This document shows positions 9,816 to 21,212 of a DNA stretch of 64,000 nucleotides, in pieces (positions within the stretch are counted from its first letter, which is position 1; the number at the start of each line of letters is the position of its first letter). Source of the DNA: Membranipora membranacea (lineage: Eukaryota > Bryozoa > Gymnolaemata > Cheilostomatida > Membraniporidae); the NCBI GenBank assembly GCA_914767715.1, contig OU612068.1:28704001-28768000 (forward strand), given 5' to 3'. Both the position numbers and the translations under genes were made by a program. The notes below the pieces were generated by a model, which had not been told where the DNA came from, did not search any database, and saw only the letters and a program-made list of their open reading frames with translations.

Positions 9816-10490
9816 AGGCCACACTTGATTGACTTCTCACGATTCGTATAAATTATTCATGAATACTTTCGTACGAATAGGGATTCCCACGATTTCGTGA
9901 AACGCTGGATGTTCATGATGCACGAATCCGAATCGTGTAAATTTTCACGAAGTGTTATCTGATTGGCTGTCAGATTTGATTGATTGGCTGTCTGTTTTGA
10001 TTGATAAGTCAAGGCCATATCTATGTAAACAATTTTGGTTAAAAATATGGAATGGTTGATCAATATGTGAAGCTTCTCATTGATTTGGACCTGGAGCAAG
10101 AGGGAGAAGGGATACAATGACTAATGGGGTATCAAATTGAATAAATATGAGGAGTTGAGCCTAAGCATATCCAGATATAGCCTGTCTTGACAAGCTTTGT
10201 TCGGTGGGGGGGGGGGAGGGAACAATATTTAATATCAAGACAGGCTAATCCAGAAGCTGAATAACTGGACTGGTTGGTATAATAAACAAGAAGAAACAGC
10301 TTCTCCTTGGTTTAATTTTCATTTATCACAGTAGGCCTATGGTTTAGATTGGCTGAGGAGTATAACAGTACGATTACACCCATAAATCATTAGTTCGAAT
10401 TTGGGATATGACAATCATGTGTGGCAGGCTAATATCCGTACAAAATTTAATTTGCAAGAATTAGTGGAAATTTACACGATCATGTGGCCT
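9816..10490. mobile_element. MITE-like dispersed repeat, copy 1 (with nested insertion)
   Basis: It begins AGGCCACAC and ends with the near-inverse ATGTGGCCT. The interior matches 60128-60651 on the opposite strand, including the CGTACGAAT blocks and the paired TTGATTGATTGGCTGTC segments. It lacks coding capacity, so it is a non-autonomous DNA transposon candidate. It is longer than copy 2 largely because of a 72-bp insertion at 10176-10247. Confidence 0.75.
10176..10247. mobile_element. nested 72-bp mini-MITE
   Basis: It has perfect 13-bp terminal inverted repeats, TAGCCTGTCTTGA (10178-10190) and its inverse (10235-10247), separated by a poly-G run. It is flanked by the 7-bp direct repeat ATCCAGA (10169-10175 and 10248-10254). 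The homologous copy at 60 kb has no insertion here, which gives the empty site. Confidence 0.8.
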
Positions 10491-12181
10491 CAGCTTTACA
10501 GCACAATATGGTAATACTTCAGGATTAGCAAATCAAGGTCAAAGGTTGGGAAAGAATTCTGTTAATTAGGATAGCGATCAATTGAAGAGACATATTTGTT
10601 GCATCTTATCAATATAATATTAATTTCATTGGTGTTAAATCAGATCATCTGTGAGCTAATTTTGGAGTGAGTTGGCTTCATTGAAAGATCGGAGGATCAA
10701 GGAAGAGAACCCAACTCAATCTTATTCTGAAGCAGCTCAGTTCTTTTTCCATCTCCTAGCTATATTTATGTGTTCCGAATTTGCACAATAATATTAAGCC
10801 AAAAGCCTTACGAAAAGATTTGTAGTTACATGGGAGTTATAGTCTCACATTGAACGGTGAGATTGCTCCGCTTTTTGTTTATCAAGTAGTTCAAGGTTCT
10901 CATAACCAACCTGAGCCATTCATAGATCTCTTATTCTAATTAGGAGTCCTAAATACAACAACATCCTGTAGGTTTTATACACAATAAAACTCAATGAAAC
11001 TTATGCTACTTGAAAATGGATCAATTAATCGATTAAAAGTGAAAGCAAAGGGGATAAAATATGATACCTGATACTCTGTGCTGCCACTCCAGCTTTGTTA
11101 ATATGCTTACATTGATCAGTAAGATATCACCAGAAATAACACAAAAACCATTGAACAGACAGTACGAACTCACCTATTTCAGGTCACATCTCGCTCGATC
11201 ATTGGAATTCCAAATACTGCTCACGCACAAAAGAGGCAAGATCGTCCAACTTCTTTTCACAGCGATTGCCGGATCAGTTATTTGAGACATGTGACTTAGT
11301 TAGGTGATGCTCATTGTCACAACGCCCGCCACTTGTATTGTTGGGATTGTGTCTTCATGCTGAAATGACAAAATGAAAATGAATGAGATAGCACAATGGA
11401 TTGTGTTAATCTTAAAGTCAGCAAGCCAACAAAGTTTCTGGGGATCTTCTCACTAAAAACAGCCAAAAAATCACTAACTGAGAGCTCCTAGTTGTTACAG
11501 CGAAACCTGCTAGGGATCTTGTTCTCAAATTGAATACTCATTTATGGAACCACAACAACATGCATTCTGAGTGAATAATTTGGGAACAAATTTATCTGAT
11601 TGAATGACAAAATGTACTAGGATTTTTAGCAAAGTGGTAGTGATAATGGTGGAAGGGTGCCAATGAATGATCAAGTGATGTTCCACTAGGCATAACTTAA
11701 AGTAACCATGCATTAGGAAGTCAGCTGGGATAAAAACATTGAAGTTTCTCAAAATATGGCAAGAATGATTTCGAAAGACAATAAAGGCTTGTTAAAACAA
11801 GCACATGAAGTTAGAAAAACTAAGAAAGCTACCATTCATTGCATAAACACTAAAATTCATATATTATGATAGTGGCTTCACAGCAGCAGTAGGTATGCAA
11901 CGAAAACACAAAATGTACAATTTTCAAATTGCTTTACACAGAAAAAGATACAAAGAAAATATTAAAAAAAATGATGAGCCTCTGCAGGTGACGCTAATCC
12001 ATTCCGTAGTCAATAGTCAATAACATTAGTTCATTTACTTATAATAATTGATAAATCTCTCTAGCAACGCCAATTCCTGTTCTACCTCCTGCTCTCCTGC
12101 CTTCTTGCTTTGTATAAATCCACAATGTTCGTTTTTTCCGTTTTTTCTAAGATGATGCAAGCCCTTATTATTTTTTGAGTA
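10491..12181. other. non-coding, no gene seen
   Basis: AT-rich DNA with only short random frames. I see no repeat structure or splice-bounded exon I would support. Confidence 0.4.
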
Positions 12182-12349
12182 TTAGCGGCTTTGAATTTTC
12201 CGTACTGGCTTGTGGGGGCGAAGGTTTGTTCTCTTTTCCACATCAGTCGAGACAGGTTTTAGCTGACTTCTCACCAATGTGTTTCTGTAGAAAAAGATCA
12301 GCAAAGACAAAAATACAGCATAAGAAGTCAGTATGGTCAGTATGAGCAT
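12182..12349 (-). CDS. candidate 55-residue membrane micropeptide
   Basis: ATG at 12349, stop TAA at 12182-12184, with an in-frame stop upstream of the ATG. Residues 1-21 (MLILTILTSYAVFLSLLIFF) are strongly hydrophobic. The rest is basic and polar (RNTLVRSQLKPVSTDVEKR...). This fits a single-pass small membrane protein, or the last exon of a larger one, since CAG acceptor-like sites lie just upstream and within it. A frame of this length can arise by chance, so support rests on the hydrophobic/basic pattern only. Confidence 0.25.
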   Translation of the reverse strand: MLILTILTSYAVFLSLLIFFYRNTLVRSQLKPVSTDVEKRTNLRPHKPVRKIQSR

Positions 12350-13880
12350 GGTCTCTTTTACGGAACTGTGAAATTTTACTATTCAACCAGCTGAGATATT
12401 TGATAAAAACATATGCAAGGTTTGTCTGAAACGAAATACCGAAAACGAAATACCTAAACCAGCCCCTCTCGACATGGGTACCAATCTATTTAAAACTAGA
12501 GTCATTTTGCATAGACTACAGTTAAATATAGTATTAATTCTTTGTGAGCTTCTACACTATATTTTTTAATTTTTTAGTCATAAGTGTATGAGTGATAACT
12601 ATGTGTTCATTTTGAGTCAAAGATCATTGAAACTCACTAATGTATCACAGCATAAGTATTTGGAATTCTCTGAAAGCTTATCTAATCATTTTGGTCTTGG
12701 TTGATGTAATGGTGTGTTTTCACTTTCATCACATAGCTTTTAAATTATCATCTTTACATTTGCCCAAACAGAAGTTTACTTGTTGGTCTGCGACAATGGA
12801 CAAATACATTCTTTGAAATGCTACTATAATGTTGGTCAATTTATTCTGTTACTATGAATAACAAGTACTTGCACTTGTACTTGGAGTTTAAAAAAACAGA
12901 TAAAGATGGAGATAAAGGCCAGTTGCAAATAACTTTAAACAGGACATGACCTAGAGAAATAGGTGTGAGACGTATTGTTTGTGCTAAATGTTTTTTGTAC
13001 CCTGGTTTTGGTGAGGAACCAATTGAAGCCATTGTCCATTTTCATGTCACCCTGACAACTCTCAATTTGATAGCATGCCAAAAATATGACATTTAATTGA
13101 TTGTTTGTATTACCATTTAATTAAATCTTATGTAAATGGCAGTTGTCCATACTGACGTCAAATGTTGGTTCTACAAAAAAATGACGTCCAGAGGTCCAGC
13201 AAGGTTACCATCAAATTAGCGTGCTCAAACTTTTGCTCGGAATGCTGTAAGCGATATGTGTTCCATAATGAACCGCAGCCCACTCGCTACCAGGTAATAA
13301 TCCCAGTTCTTCATGGTGAGTATTTTCAAAATGCATAATTATAAAATTCAATTAGGCATCGCTATTTGGAATTGGTTTTATTTCATTTCTCTGTCAAACC
13401 AAGGTTTGATAACATTGAATTGTCGTGCTCTTTTCTTACTCAAAATATTTGCTATTGTCAAAAAGTCAAATAGAAAACTGAAAAAAACTTTTGAGCTCTT
13501 CTAGGTGCGTTTGTTTTGCTTACAAAAGTGGTCCGCTTAGGTTCCGAATACACATGTAACAGTGGCAATGAGTAATATGCATAGATTTAATATAAGTTTA
13601 ATTGAATTGAATCATTCATTTATTTCTGGTAATAAAAGAAAAATAATGAGGTCAGCATGACATCATCACTCACTGTTCCAGACAGTCCGGCGGTTTCGGT
13701 AAATTTAAAATCTAAATTGGGAAGCTGTCTCAATTGTCATCAATGCTGCAGAATATCATTTGTGGTGAAAGGCAGAGAGTTTCATCATATCAAAACATAC
13801 AGCAGGATATGTTTTCTAATCTTGGCACACAGGAAGAAGCACATCATAACAATAGCATTTATTGATATTTTATGCAAATG
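12350..13880. other. non-coding, no gene seen
   Basis: AT-rich DNA. A possible cysteine-containing open segment (13187-13291) ends at a GTAATA donor-like site but has no good acceptor, so I do not call it. Confidence 0.4.
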
Positions 13881-14492
13881 TCAGGTGTCAATTTTCAGAT
13901 TTTCAACCCATGACCAGCCAGGATGGCAGGTGTCATTTTTTCGACTCCTGCATTTCAACCAATGAGAAACCAGGATGGCAGGTGTCACTATTACAACTTC
14001 AGACTTTCAACCAATGAGAAGCCAGGATGGCAGGTGTCACTTTTTCGCATTCAGCTCTTATACCAATGAGTAGCCAGGATGGCAGGTGTCACTTTTGCGT
14101 CCTCAGATTTTGGTCAAATGAGGAGTTAGAGTGACAGGTGTCGCTTTTTCGACTTCAGATTTTCGACCAATGAGGAGTCAGGAAGGCAGGTGTCATCAGC
14201 ATTTCGACTAATGAGAAGCCAGGATGGCAGGTGTCATTTTTTGCGTCCTCATATTTTGGTCAAATGAGGAGTGAGAGTGACAGGTGTCACTTTTTCGACT
14301 TCAGATTTTCGACCAATGAGAAGTCAGGAAGGCAGGTGTCACTTTTTCGACTTCAGATTTTGGACCAATGAGAAGCCAGGATGGCAGGTGTCTCTTTTTC
14401 GACTTCAGATTTTGACCAATGACAAGCCAGGATGGCAGGTGTCACTTTTGCGTCCTCAGATTTTGGTGAAATGAGGAGTTAGAGTGACAGGT
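13881..14492 (+). repeat. 52-bp minisatellite, forward arm
   Basis: About 11-12 degenerate copies of a roughly 52-bp unit. Each contains CAGGTGTCA, TTTTTCGACTTCAGATTTT and CCAATGAGAAGCCAGGATGG. The short open frames here are repeat translation, not genes. Confidence 0.9.
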
Positions 14493-15692
14493 CAAAAATC
14501 TGAAGTCAATCTGACCAAAATCTGAGGACACAAAAGAGACACCTGCCATCCTGGCTCGTCATTGGTCCAAAAACTGATAGCAAAAAGATGATACCTGTCA
14601 CCCTAACTCCTCCTTTGACAAAAATCTGAGGACGCAAAAGTGACACCTGCCATCCTAGGTCCTTATTGGTCCAAAATTCGAAGTCAAATAAGTTGCACCG
14701 ATCATCCTGGCTTCTCATTGCTCCAAAACCTGGAGTTGAAAAAGTGACACCTGCCATCCTGGCTTCTCATTTGTCGAAAATCTGAAGTAAAAAAAGTGAC
14801 ACCTGTCACCCTAACTCCTCATATGACCAAAATCTGAGGACACAAAAGTGACACCTGCGTTCCAGTCTCCTCATTGGTAGAAAATATGAAGTCAAAAAGT
14901 GACACCTGCAATCCTGGCTCGTCATTTGTCCAAAATCCGAAGTAAAAAAAGTCACACCTGTCACCCTAACTACCTTATTTGACAAAAATCTGAGGAGGCA
15001 AAAGTGACACCTGCCATCCTAGGTCCTTATTGGGCCAAAATCTGAAGTAAAATAAGTGACACCTGTCACCCTAACTCCTCATTTGACCAAAATCAGAGGA
15101 CGCAAAAGTGACACCCGCCATCCTAAGTCCTTATTAGTCCAAAATCTAAAGTCCAAAAAGTGACACCTGCCACCCTGGCTCCTCATTGATCCAACATCTT
15201 AAGGCGAAAAAGTGACACCTGCCATCCTGGCTCACCATTGGTCAAAATCTGAAGTCGAAAAAGTGACACCTTGCCATCCTGGCTTCTCATTGCTCTAAAA
15301 TCTAAAGTCAAAAAAGTGACTTCTGTTACCCTAACTCCTCAATTGACAAAAACCTGAGGACGCAAAAGTAACACCCGCCATCCTGGCTCCTCATTGGTCG
15401 AAGATCTCGAGGCAAAAAGTGACACCTGCCATCCTGGATTCTCATTAGTCGAAAATCTGGAGTTGAAAAAATGACATCTGCTTTCCTGGCTCCCGATTGG
15501 TCCAAAATCTGAAATGAAAAAAGTTACCCCTGCCATCCTTGCTTCTTATTGGTCGAAAATCTGATGTAAAAAAGATGACACCCCTCACCCTAACTCCTCA
15601 TTTGACCAAAAATCTTAGGCCGCAAAAGTGGCACCTGCCATTCTGGCTTTTCATTGATCCAAAATCAGAAGTTGTACAAGTGACACCTGTCA
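14493..15692 (-). repeat. 52-bp minisatellite, inverted arm
   Basis: The same unit as 13881-14492 but reverse-complemented from about 14493 onwards (TGACACCTGCCATCCTGG ... CATTGG), in roughly 22-24 copies. The switch happens within one unit, so the array is a large imperfect palindrome. Confidence 0.9.
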
Positions 15693-15736
15693 AGTAGCTG
15701 TGATTAATAATAGGGAGTTAAGGCGTCGTGACACTT

Positions 15737-15774
15737 CCAGGACGCGAAGCGTCCTGGCCGAGGCACGAAGTGCC
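15737..15774. repeat. two adjacent GAA-loop hairpins
   Basis: CCAGGACGC-GAA-GCGTCCTGG (15737-15757) is a perfect 9-bp stem with a 3-base loop. GGCAC-GAA-GTGCC (15762-15774) is a 5-bp stem with the same loop. A G-rich run (TTGGGGGTTTGGGGG...) follows at about 15787-15816. Confidence 0.85.
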
Positions 15775-15816
15775 GAGACAAACACCTTGGGGGTTTGGGG
15801 GGGGGGGGGTTTGGGG

Positions 15817-16723
15817 AAGCATATGAGCAATTTGAGCACCCCAGATTTTTATTCTAGGTCATATTTCAGCGAAGACAGCATCTACAGCATTCTAGGAGGA
15901 AAGTCAAACAGATGTGTTATTTTTAAATTCTGCAAGATGATGTGTGGCTTCAACCTACTGACCTAGATTGAAGCTGTCTGTGGACCTAAGTAGACATCTG
16001 ATTCAGATACAAAACTTAGGTACCTCTTACCTTGTCAGCAATATCATTTTTGGTGGTGGGGAAGAAGCCTGTTAGCTTAGCTGTTCTTTTCAATTGAGAC
16101 TCCAACTCTGAGTGGCCTTTAATGGCTTGGTGTTTAGTCACATCATTTTACTCCACCATGGCTACAGCTCAGATCTTTCTTGCAAATGGTACATGTAAAA
16201 TATGTATCTCCCTTCCCTGACTGCTTGACAAAAGTATATTTTGTTTCCCACTCTTTTTGATAATGGGAAGAACACTTTTCAGCTTGTTGATAGGATAGGG
16301 TCTCTTTCTTTTTGGTGAAGACATGTTCAAAATTTTATTTTTACTAGACCAGTCAGTCACATCAATGAACTAAAGGTTTAGTTCATTGGTCACATGCATG
16401 TGTAGAATATTTTTTCGTCAACAAGTGCCTTATTCCTTGGGATTTCCATTTTTCATAGACTGTCAGATAGTGTTGAATTGAGGTCATCTCACATTGGTTC
16501 TTTATTGTTTTCCTATCAGTTGTTTGCTAATTACATCAGTCTTTTGTACCCACTTTATGACCAGGATGTAACTAACTTGTTTCTATAGCACCTGTGTAAA
16601 CAGAAACTGTTTTTTTCCGGTATGTTGAGGCTGAAATAGGGAGGTTATAGGGAGATAGGGAGTGAGAGTGATTAGGGTCTTGAAATAGAGAGGGTCCTGA
16701 CCAAATCGGGATACTTGACAGGT
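15817..16723. other. non-coding, no gene seen
   Basis: Separates the two minisatellite loci. Only short frames without support. Confidence 0.4.
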
Positions 16724-17146
16724 ATGCACCTGCCATCCTGGCTTCTCACTGGTCAAAAATCTGAAATCGAAAAAAGGGACACATGCATTCCTGGCTCCTC
16801 ATTGGTGCAAAATCTTTTGTCGAAAAAGTGACACCTGCCATCCTGGCTCGTCATTGGTTCAAAATCTGAAGTCAAAAAAGTTACACCTGGCATCCTGGCT
16901 TCTCATTGCTCGAAAATCTGAAATAAAAAAAGCAATACCTGTCACCCTAACTCCTCATTTGTCCAAAACCTGAAGTCAAAAGGTGACACTTGTCGTCCTC
17001 ACTCCTCATTTGACCGAAATCTGAGGACTCAAAAGTGACACCTGCCATCCTGGCTCCTCATTGGTCAAATATCTGAAGGCGAAAAAGTGACACCTGCCAT
17101 CCTGGCTTGCCATTGGTCCAAAATCTGAAGTGAAAACAGTGACACA
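16724..17146 (-). repeat. 52-bp minisatellite, second locus
   Basis: About eight copies in the same orientation as 14493-15692, separated from it by about 1 kb of unrelated sequence. Confidence 0.88.
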
Positions 17147-17326
17147 TGTATTGGTCTCGCGAGTCTTGCGAGTCTGTACAAGCTGCAATGTTGATTCAGT
17201 AGGGGTACAGAACCTGCTTTCAAAGTAGTCATCATTGCGATTTATGACGAGAGCTTGGTAATGTGAAAACATATACAAAGGCAGAAACACTAAGAAAACC
17301 ATTAGTGCAAAGGCAACAGTTGTCAT
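17006..17326 (-). CDS. candidate N-terminal exon with membrane anchor, running into minisatellite
   Basis: ATG at 17326 with an upstream in-frame stop. Residues 1-20 (MTTVAFALMVFLVFLPLYMF) form a hydrophobic anchor or signal. A polar segment with a cysteine follows to about residue 60, and the rest is translated minisatellite. A CAG|GTTCTG donor-like site lies near residue 39. It could be the first exon of a type II membrane protein or a chance frame; no family is recognised. Confidence 0.2.
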   Translation of the reverse strand: MTTVAFALMVFLVFLPLYMFSHYQALVINRNDDYFESRFCTPTESTLQLVQTRKTRETNTCVTVFTSDFGPMASQDGRCHFFAFRYLTNEEPGWQVSLLSPQISVK

Positions 17327-17462
17327 GCTTTAGCTCCCCCTCACCTCCTGTCCCCCTAAAAAAAGAAACTCAATACGACAGGCATTCCCCCTATGTATAG
17401 TTTAGTGAGTCTTATATCTATGTTGGTTTTTATTAACTGCCTATTAACTTTGAAAAGTTTAC

Positions 17463-17663
17463 TTCAGGAAGCTTATCATTCATCGTTTCGTTTGTTAAGT
17501 CTGGTTCCGGATCTGCGTAATGAATATATTCTTCAAATGTCGGAACATCATCTGGAAATACTAATAGAGTTATAATTATATCTTCATCTCGTCTTTGGTA
17601 TAGCATTTCGCCGGTGAAGCTCAGCAATTTCCATCTGCGGACTCTCAGCAAGATACCAGTAAC
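17463..17663 (-). CDS. candidate 67-codon internal exon, unknown protein
   Basis: A phase 0-0 open segment of exactly 67 codons between an acceptor (TTTATTTCAG|GTTACTGG) and a donor (CCTGAA|GTAAAC). It encodes VTGILLRVRRWKLL..., then an acidic stretch with FPDDVPTFEEYIHYADPEPD. The composition looks like real protein, but no family is recognised and no partner exon was found. Confidence 0.3.
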
Positions 17664-18733
17664 CTGAAATAAATGTTATCACAAGGTTTATAGATCTGTA
17701 ATTTTGGATCTCGCTACTATGGTTTCATTTTTCATTAATTCTTTGGCAGGTAATCTCTTCCAAAATTTGAATCTCTATTCTCGACCTACCTTTTAGATCA
17801 CGAGGTTTTTTTTATCATAAATTTTATGCCAAGCAATCAAAGTATCGCCAGCTCATGAGGATGCTTTGCCTCAGCTATTGTTGCCATTAGCAAAATAACA
17901 AACATCATCTACTGTCAAACTTTGACACTATATGATAATAAAATACGAAATTTTTTCACAAACCTTCTATAAACCTTCCACAAAACAACACTATAAGAAT
18001 ATTTCCTTACTGTCAGCTGTGTGTTGGATGCCATTATTCCTCCAGAGTGCATGTGGGTTTTGTTTGGAAATCTTATTTCATCCAGGTTTGATCTTGCAGT
18101 TAGTCTGTTGTCTATGGTTTGGCTACAGTAACTTACTTAGCTACAGTGACATACTGATGTATTCATAGGATGATGTAACACAAATTGATGCACAGGAAAC
18201 AACTTAATAATGTCGATGATTCAAAAACCCTTTATTTCCAGGCATCTATCTACTCAAATGCTAATCTATTTCTCTAAACTACTAGGCGTATTTGTCTGCC
18301 TTACTTGTGCTGTCGTAAATTAATACTAAATAATGCAAGCTTTTGCTCAAAAAAGCGATGTTTTAGAGGGATAATTTTAAGTTGTCTTCCACTTGTCAAA
18401 GTAAAGACAATCCTTAAACTTTCTTATATCAGAATCTTCTTAATTGACAACTGTCATATTCCTATTGGCTGGGGGATGAACGCTTTCACAGTTTCAGTTG
18501 CATGCAGCTTGCTAGTGCACTGATCTTTCTGAAATTGGGTCACAACCTGTGAACACCCACCTCCTCCCCTAAGATTTCACCTCCTAAATTAGGTGATGAA
18601 TATTGCATATCCTGAATGAATGCTGAAATTGGAATTTTTCTATTGTAGAATCGTTACCTATTGTCCTATGCATAGTCTATTCTGTACTACATCAGCCTGG
18701 CCGAAGTGACTGACTCTTCTCTGCCAATATGTA
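17664..18733. other. non-coding, no gene seen
   Basis: AT-rich DNA with only short unsupported frames. Confidence 0.4.
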
Positions 18734-18967
18734 GGTCCAGAGACCTTTACGCTCTGTTATGCTCTGCTCGGGTATGATGACCCAATTATTCTCTGCGGCT
18801 ATATAGGTCAGATGACCTTGTGCTCTGTTATGCTCTGCTCGGGTGTGAAGACCCATCTATTCCCTGCGGCTGTGTAGGTCAAGTGACCTTAAGCTCTGAT
18901 GAGCTCTGGTGTGCTCTGCGGTAGACAAGGTCGAGGACCTGGAAACGCTGGTAAGGGTCGGCGACCC
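18734..18967. repeat. ladder of seven GGTC/GACC hairpins
   Basis: Short perfect inverted repeats at 18734-18745, 18770-18783, 18806-18817, 18841-18854, 18877-18888, 18928-18940 and 18955-18967. They alternate GGTC-N4-GACC with GGGT-N6-ACCC, and the first five are spaced about 36 bp apart. GCTCTG repeats lie between them. The base tandem unit is about 71 bp, repeated two to three times. Confidence 0.8.
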
Positions 18968-19757
18968 TAGAAAAAGTATGCCGTAGGCTACAGTCCGCTT
19001 CTGGAGTGATAAAATACCACTAAACTATATCTGAATCTTAGCTCGGTGGTGATTTGTTTACCAAAACTGTAGGGGTACTATGTTCCCCAAACCTATTATA
19101 ACACAACTTATGTTTTCATTACCAATTGACTCTGAACTGTATATCTTTATGATTCTAACATATAAAATATATATTCAATCTCACACCATTCGTATTGTTG
19201 TTATATAATTAGGGAGAATAAAAAATATGATTGTATTACATGATTCACTTGAGTATTGTGGCTTATTGCAGTCGGAATCGTATTGATGTGGTAGCTATGT
19301 TATCAATGCAACAGCATCAGCGATAGCCGAAATAATGATTGGTTATATAACAGAACATAAAAGGAGAAATCCTGAACAAGCCAAGGTAACAAATTGTATT
19401 TATTTCATCATCTTGTATCGAATCACTTTGAAAATAGGGATATAATTATATTGTTGCTTTAATGTATTATTCACTTTGAAAATAGGGATATTATTAAATT
19501 GTTGTTTCAATGAATTTTTCATTTGATTGTTTGTTTAATGAAAAGATACATTTAATAGATTTCACTGGCACTGACTGGTAGCGAGTACCAATTAAAGTTG
19601 AAGCATAAAAAAAAATACTGAAAACCCGTCCCCAAGGACAATCACCTCTCTGGTCTGTGGCTGCTTGGTCGCAGATTACCTGACTGCACTATGCATGTTA
19701 TAAACATAATGCAAATATTATATTATTTACAAAATAAAGCAGACACCGATAAAAAAT
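18968..19757. other. non-coding with a small tandem duplication
   Basis: The only structure seen is a ~40-bp duplication, CACTTTGAAAATAGGGATAT at about 19425 and 19471. No gene. Confidence 0.45.
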
Positions 19758-20200
19758 AATATCCTCAAATTTTTTGTTATAGAATCTGCGATCAATTTTG
19801 TTATGGCTCTATTTGTTCGAATGCAATGGAAGCGGCTCTGGGCTCATAATTGCTGATAATTTAGTTTGTGGATTAGACTGTGAGACTAGACTACTGATCA
19901 ACAATACCTTAGCTGCAAATGAGCCTGCAATTTCTCAATGAGCAGTGAATGATGGCAACAAATTATAATTTTAATTCAATGATGAGGCAACAGAACGATA
20001 ATGTTTTTGACAATATTTGGCTTTTATCAATCAATAATAAAAACACAATAACGTTAAAAATCTTTATAATACATTCTCACCATTGTTGAAGTTCATCTTT
20101 AGTTCTGTTTCTGTGGCTTTCATGATTACTGTCCCCTCACTGTAGTTAGCTGTATTTGTAATTCTGTCTCTGCTGAAGCTCTGTTTTCTGAAGGTCTAAA

Positions 20201-20452
20201 CTATCATAGGTTATCATTATTTAAACTTATTTAGGCATGGTACATCGTGACGGGCACTAATAATATATGAGCGATGATAGGGATTGAATCAAGCGACAAT
20301 TATTGAATACACTTAGGCATTATGCGCATGGTGACCAGTAATAGAGTGTTAAACTAAATCCATATTTGTAGCTTGATTCAATCCCTAACCTCGGTCATAT
20401 ATTACTACTGCCCATCACTTTTTTTCATGTTTAAATAATGATAATCTATAAT
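20201..20452. repeat. large inverted repeat inside the dispersed repeat
   Basis: The left arm (20201-20294) and right arm (20371-20452) are imperfect inverse copies of 80-95 bp, sharing GGGATTGAATCAAGC and TTATCATTATTTAAAC. The loop is about 76 bp. It could be a MITE or the terminal inverted repeats of the larger repeat. Confidence 0.75.
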
Positions 20453-21133
20453 GATTTATTTTGAACCAAAATAACCATGTAATGAATGCCTAAGATGTAT
20501 CTATTGGGCTGAATTTACCCTTTTAGTAATAGGGCCTAATTGGATATAAACTAATATTGCAATTTTTGTTTGTGTACGGGTTATGTGCAGGTTATTGGTT
20601 ATTTCTCTCATCAACTGATTACAAGAGAATACTCTAAACAACACTGTTAAAACTCTATCTTATATCTTTGATTTTAAAATTCTTGAGTTTTATTAAATTT
20701 TGTGTATTTAAGGTTGTAAATATTATAATATCTAGTGTAAGTTGGTAGTTTTTATGTCTTGTGACCTGGATTCATCCTTAGTCATTATTTCTGACTTTAC
20801 AAGATGATTGTTTTCGTGTTTAAGATTAACAATGGCACAATAGTAAATATTTTATTCGACAGCCTATTGTATTGTTCGAAAAATTGACATAAGATTTGTT
20901 TAATCCTCAAATTTTGTACTCAAGATCTATTTTATATTGATTTATTAATTGACACACTCCGTACAGTTCATTTAATAATCACTATGTTTCCACATATCGA
21001 TTTGACACCAGTTTTAAGCTTTGTCAATATATGGGAATAGCATTTACGTCAACTTCCGCATGAACCGCATATGAACCGCTAGACATTTTTTGATGTGAAA
21101 CCACATACTGTTTTGAGTTGAAGAAATCCAATA

Positions 21134-21212
21134 AGGCGTGGTTAGCGTGCTTGCACACAATGCCTTCAAAGGACATTGACGCGGGAGGCGGGGGTTCAAG
21201 TCCTGGCTGCAG
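21134..21212 (+). repeat. tRNA-derived SINE head
   Basis: An A-box-like TGGTTAGCGTGC is followed about 50 bp later by a B box GGGTTCAAGTCC. The arms do not close into a functional tRNA, so this is a SINE or tRNA pseudogene head rather than a tRNA gene. Confidence 0.55.

Noticed and set aside
9857-10117. 86-codon frame conserved between 10 kb and 60 kb
   Set aside because: The conservation comes from the MITE itself. The frame crosses its inverted end, has no start context and differs in length between copies.
13187-13291. Possible small cysteine exon ending at CAG|GTAATA
   Set aside because: No pyrimidine tract or convincing acceptor and no homologue among the cysteine modules.
13881-15692. 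CRISPR-like array
   Set aside because: Units are contiguous and degenerate with no unique spacers, and the surrounding genome is eukaryotic.
18885-18960. Hammerhead ribozyme-like CTGATGAG followed by GGAAACGC
   Set aside because: The core words are present, but the bases between them do not form a normal stem II and no NUH cleavage site sits opposite a stem III. Chance match.
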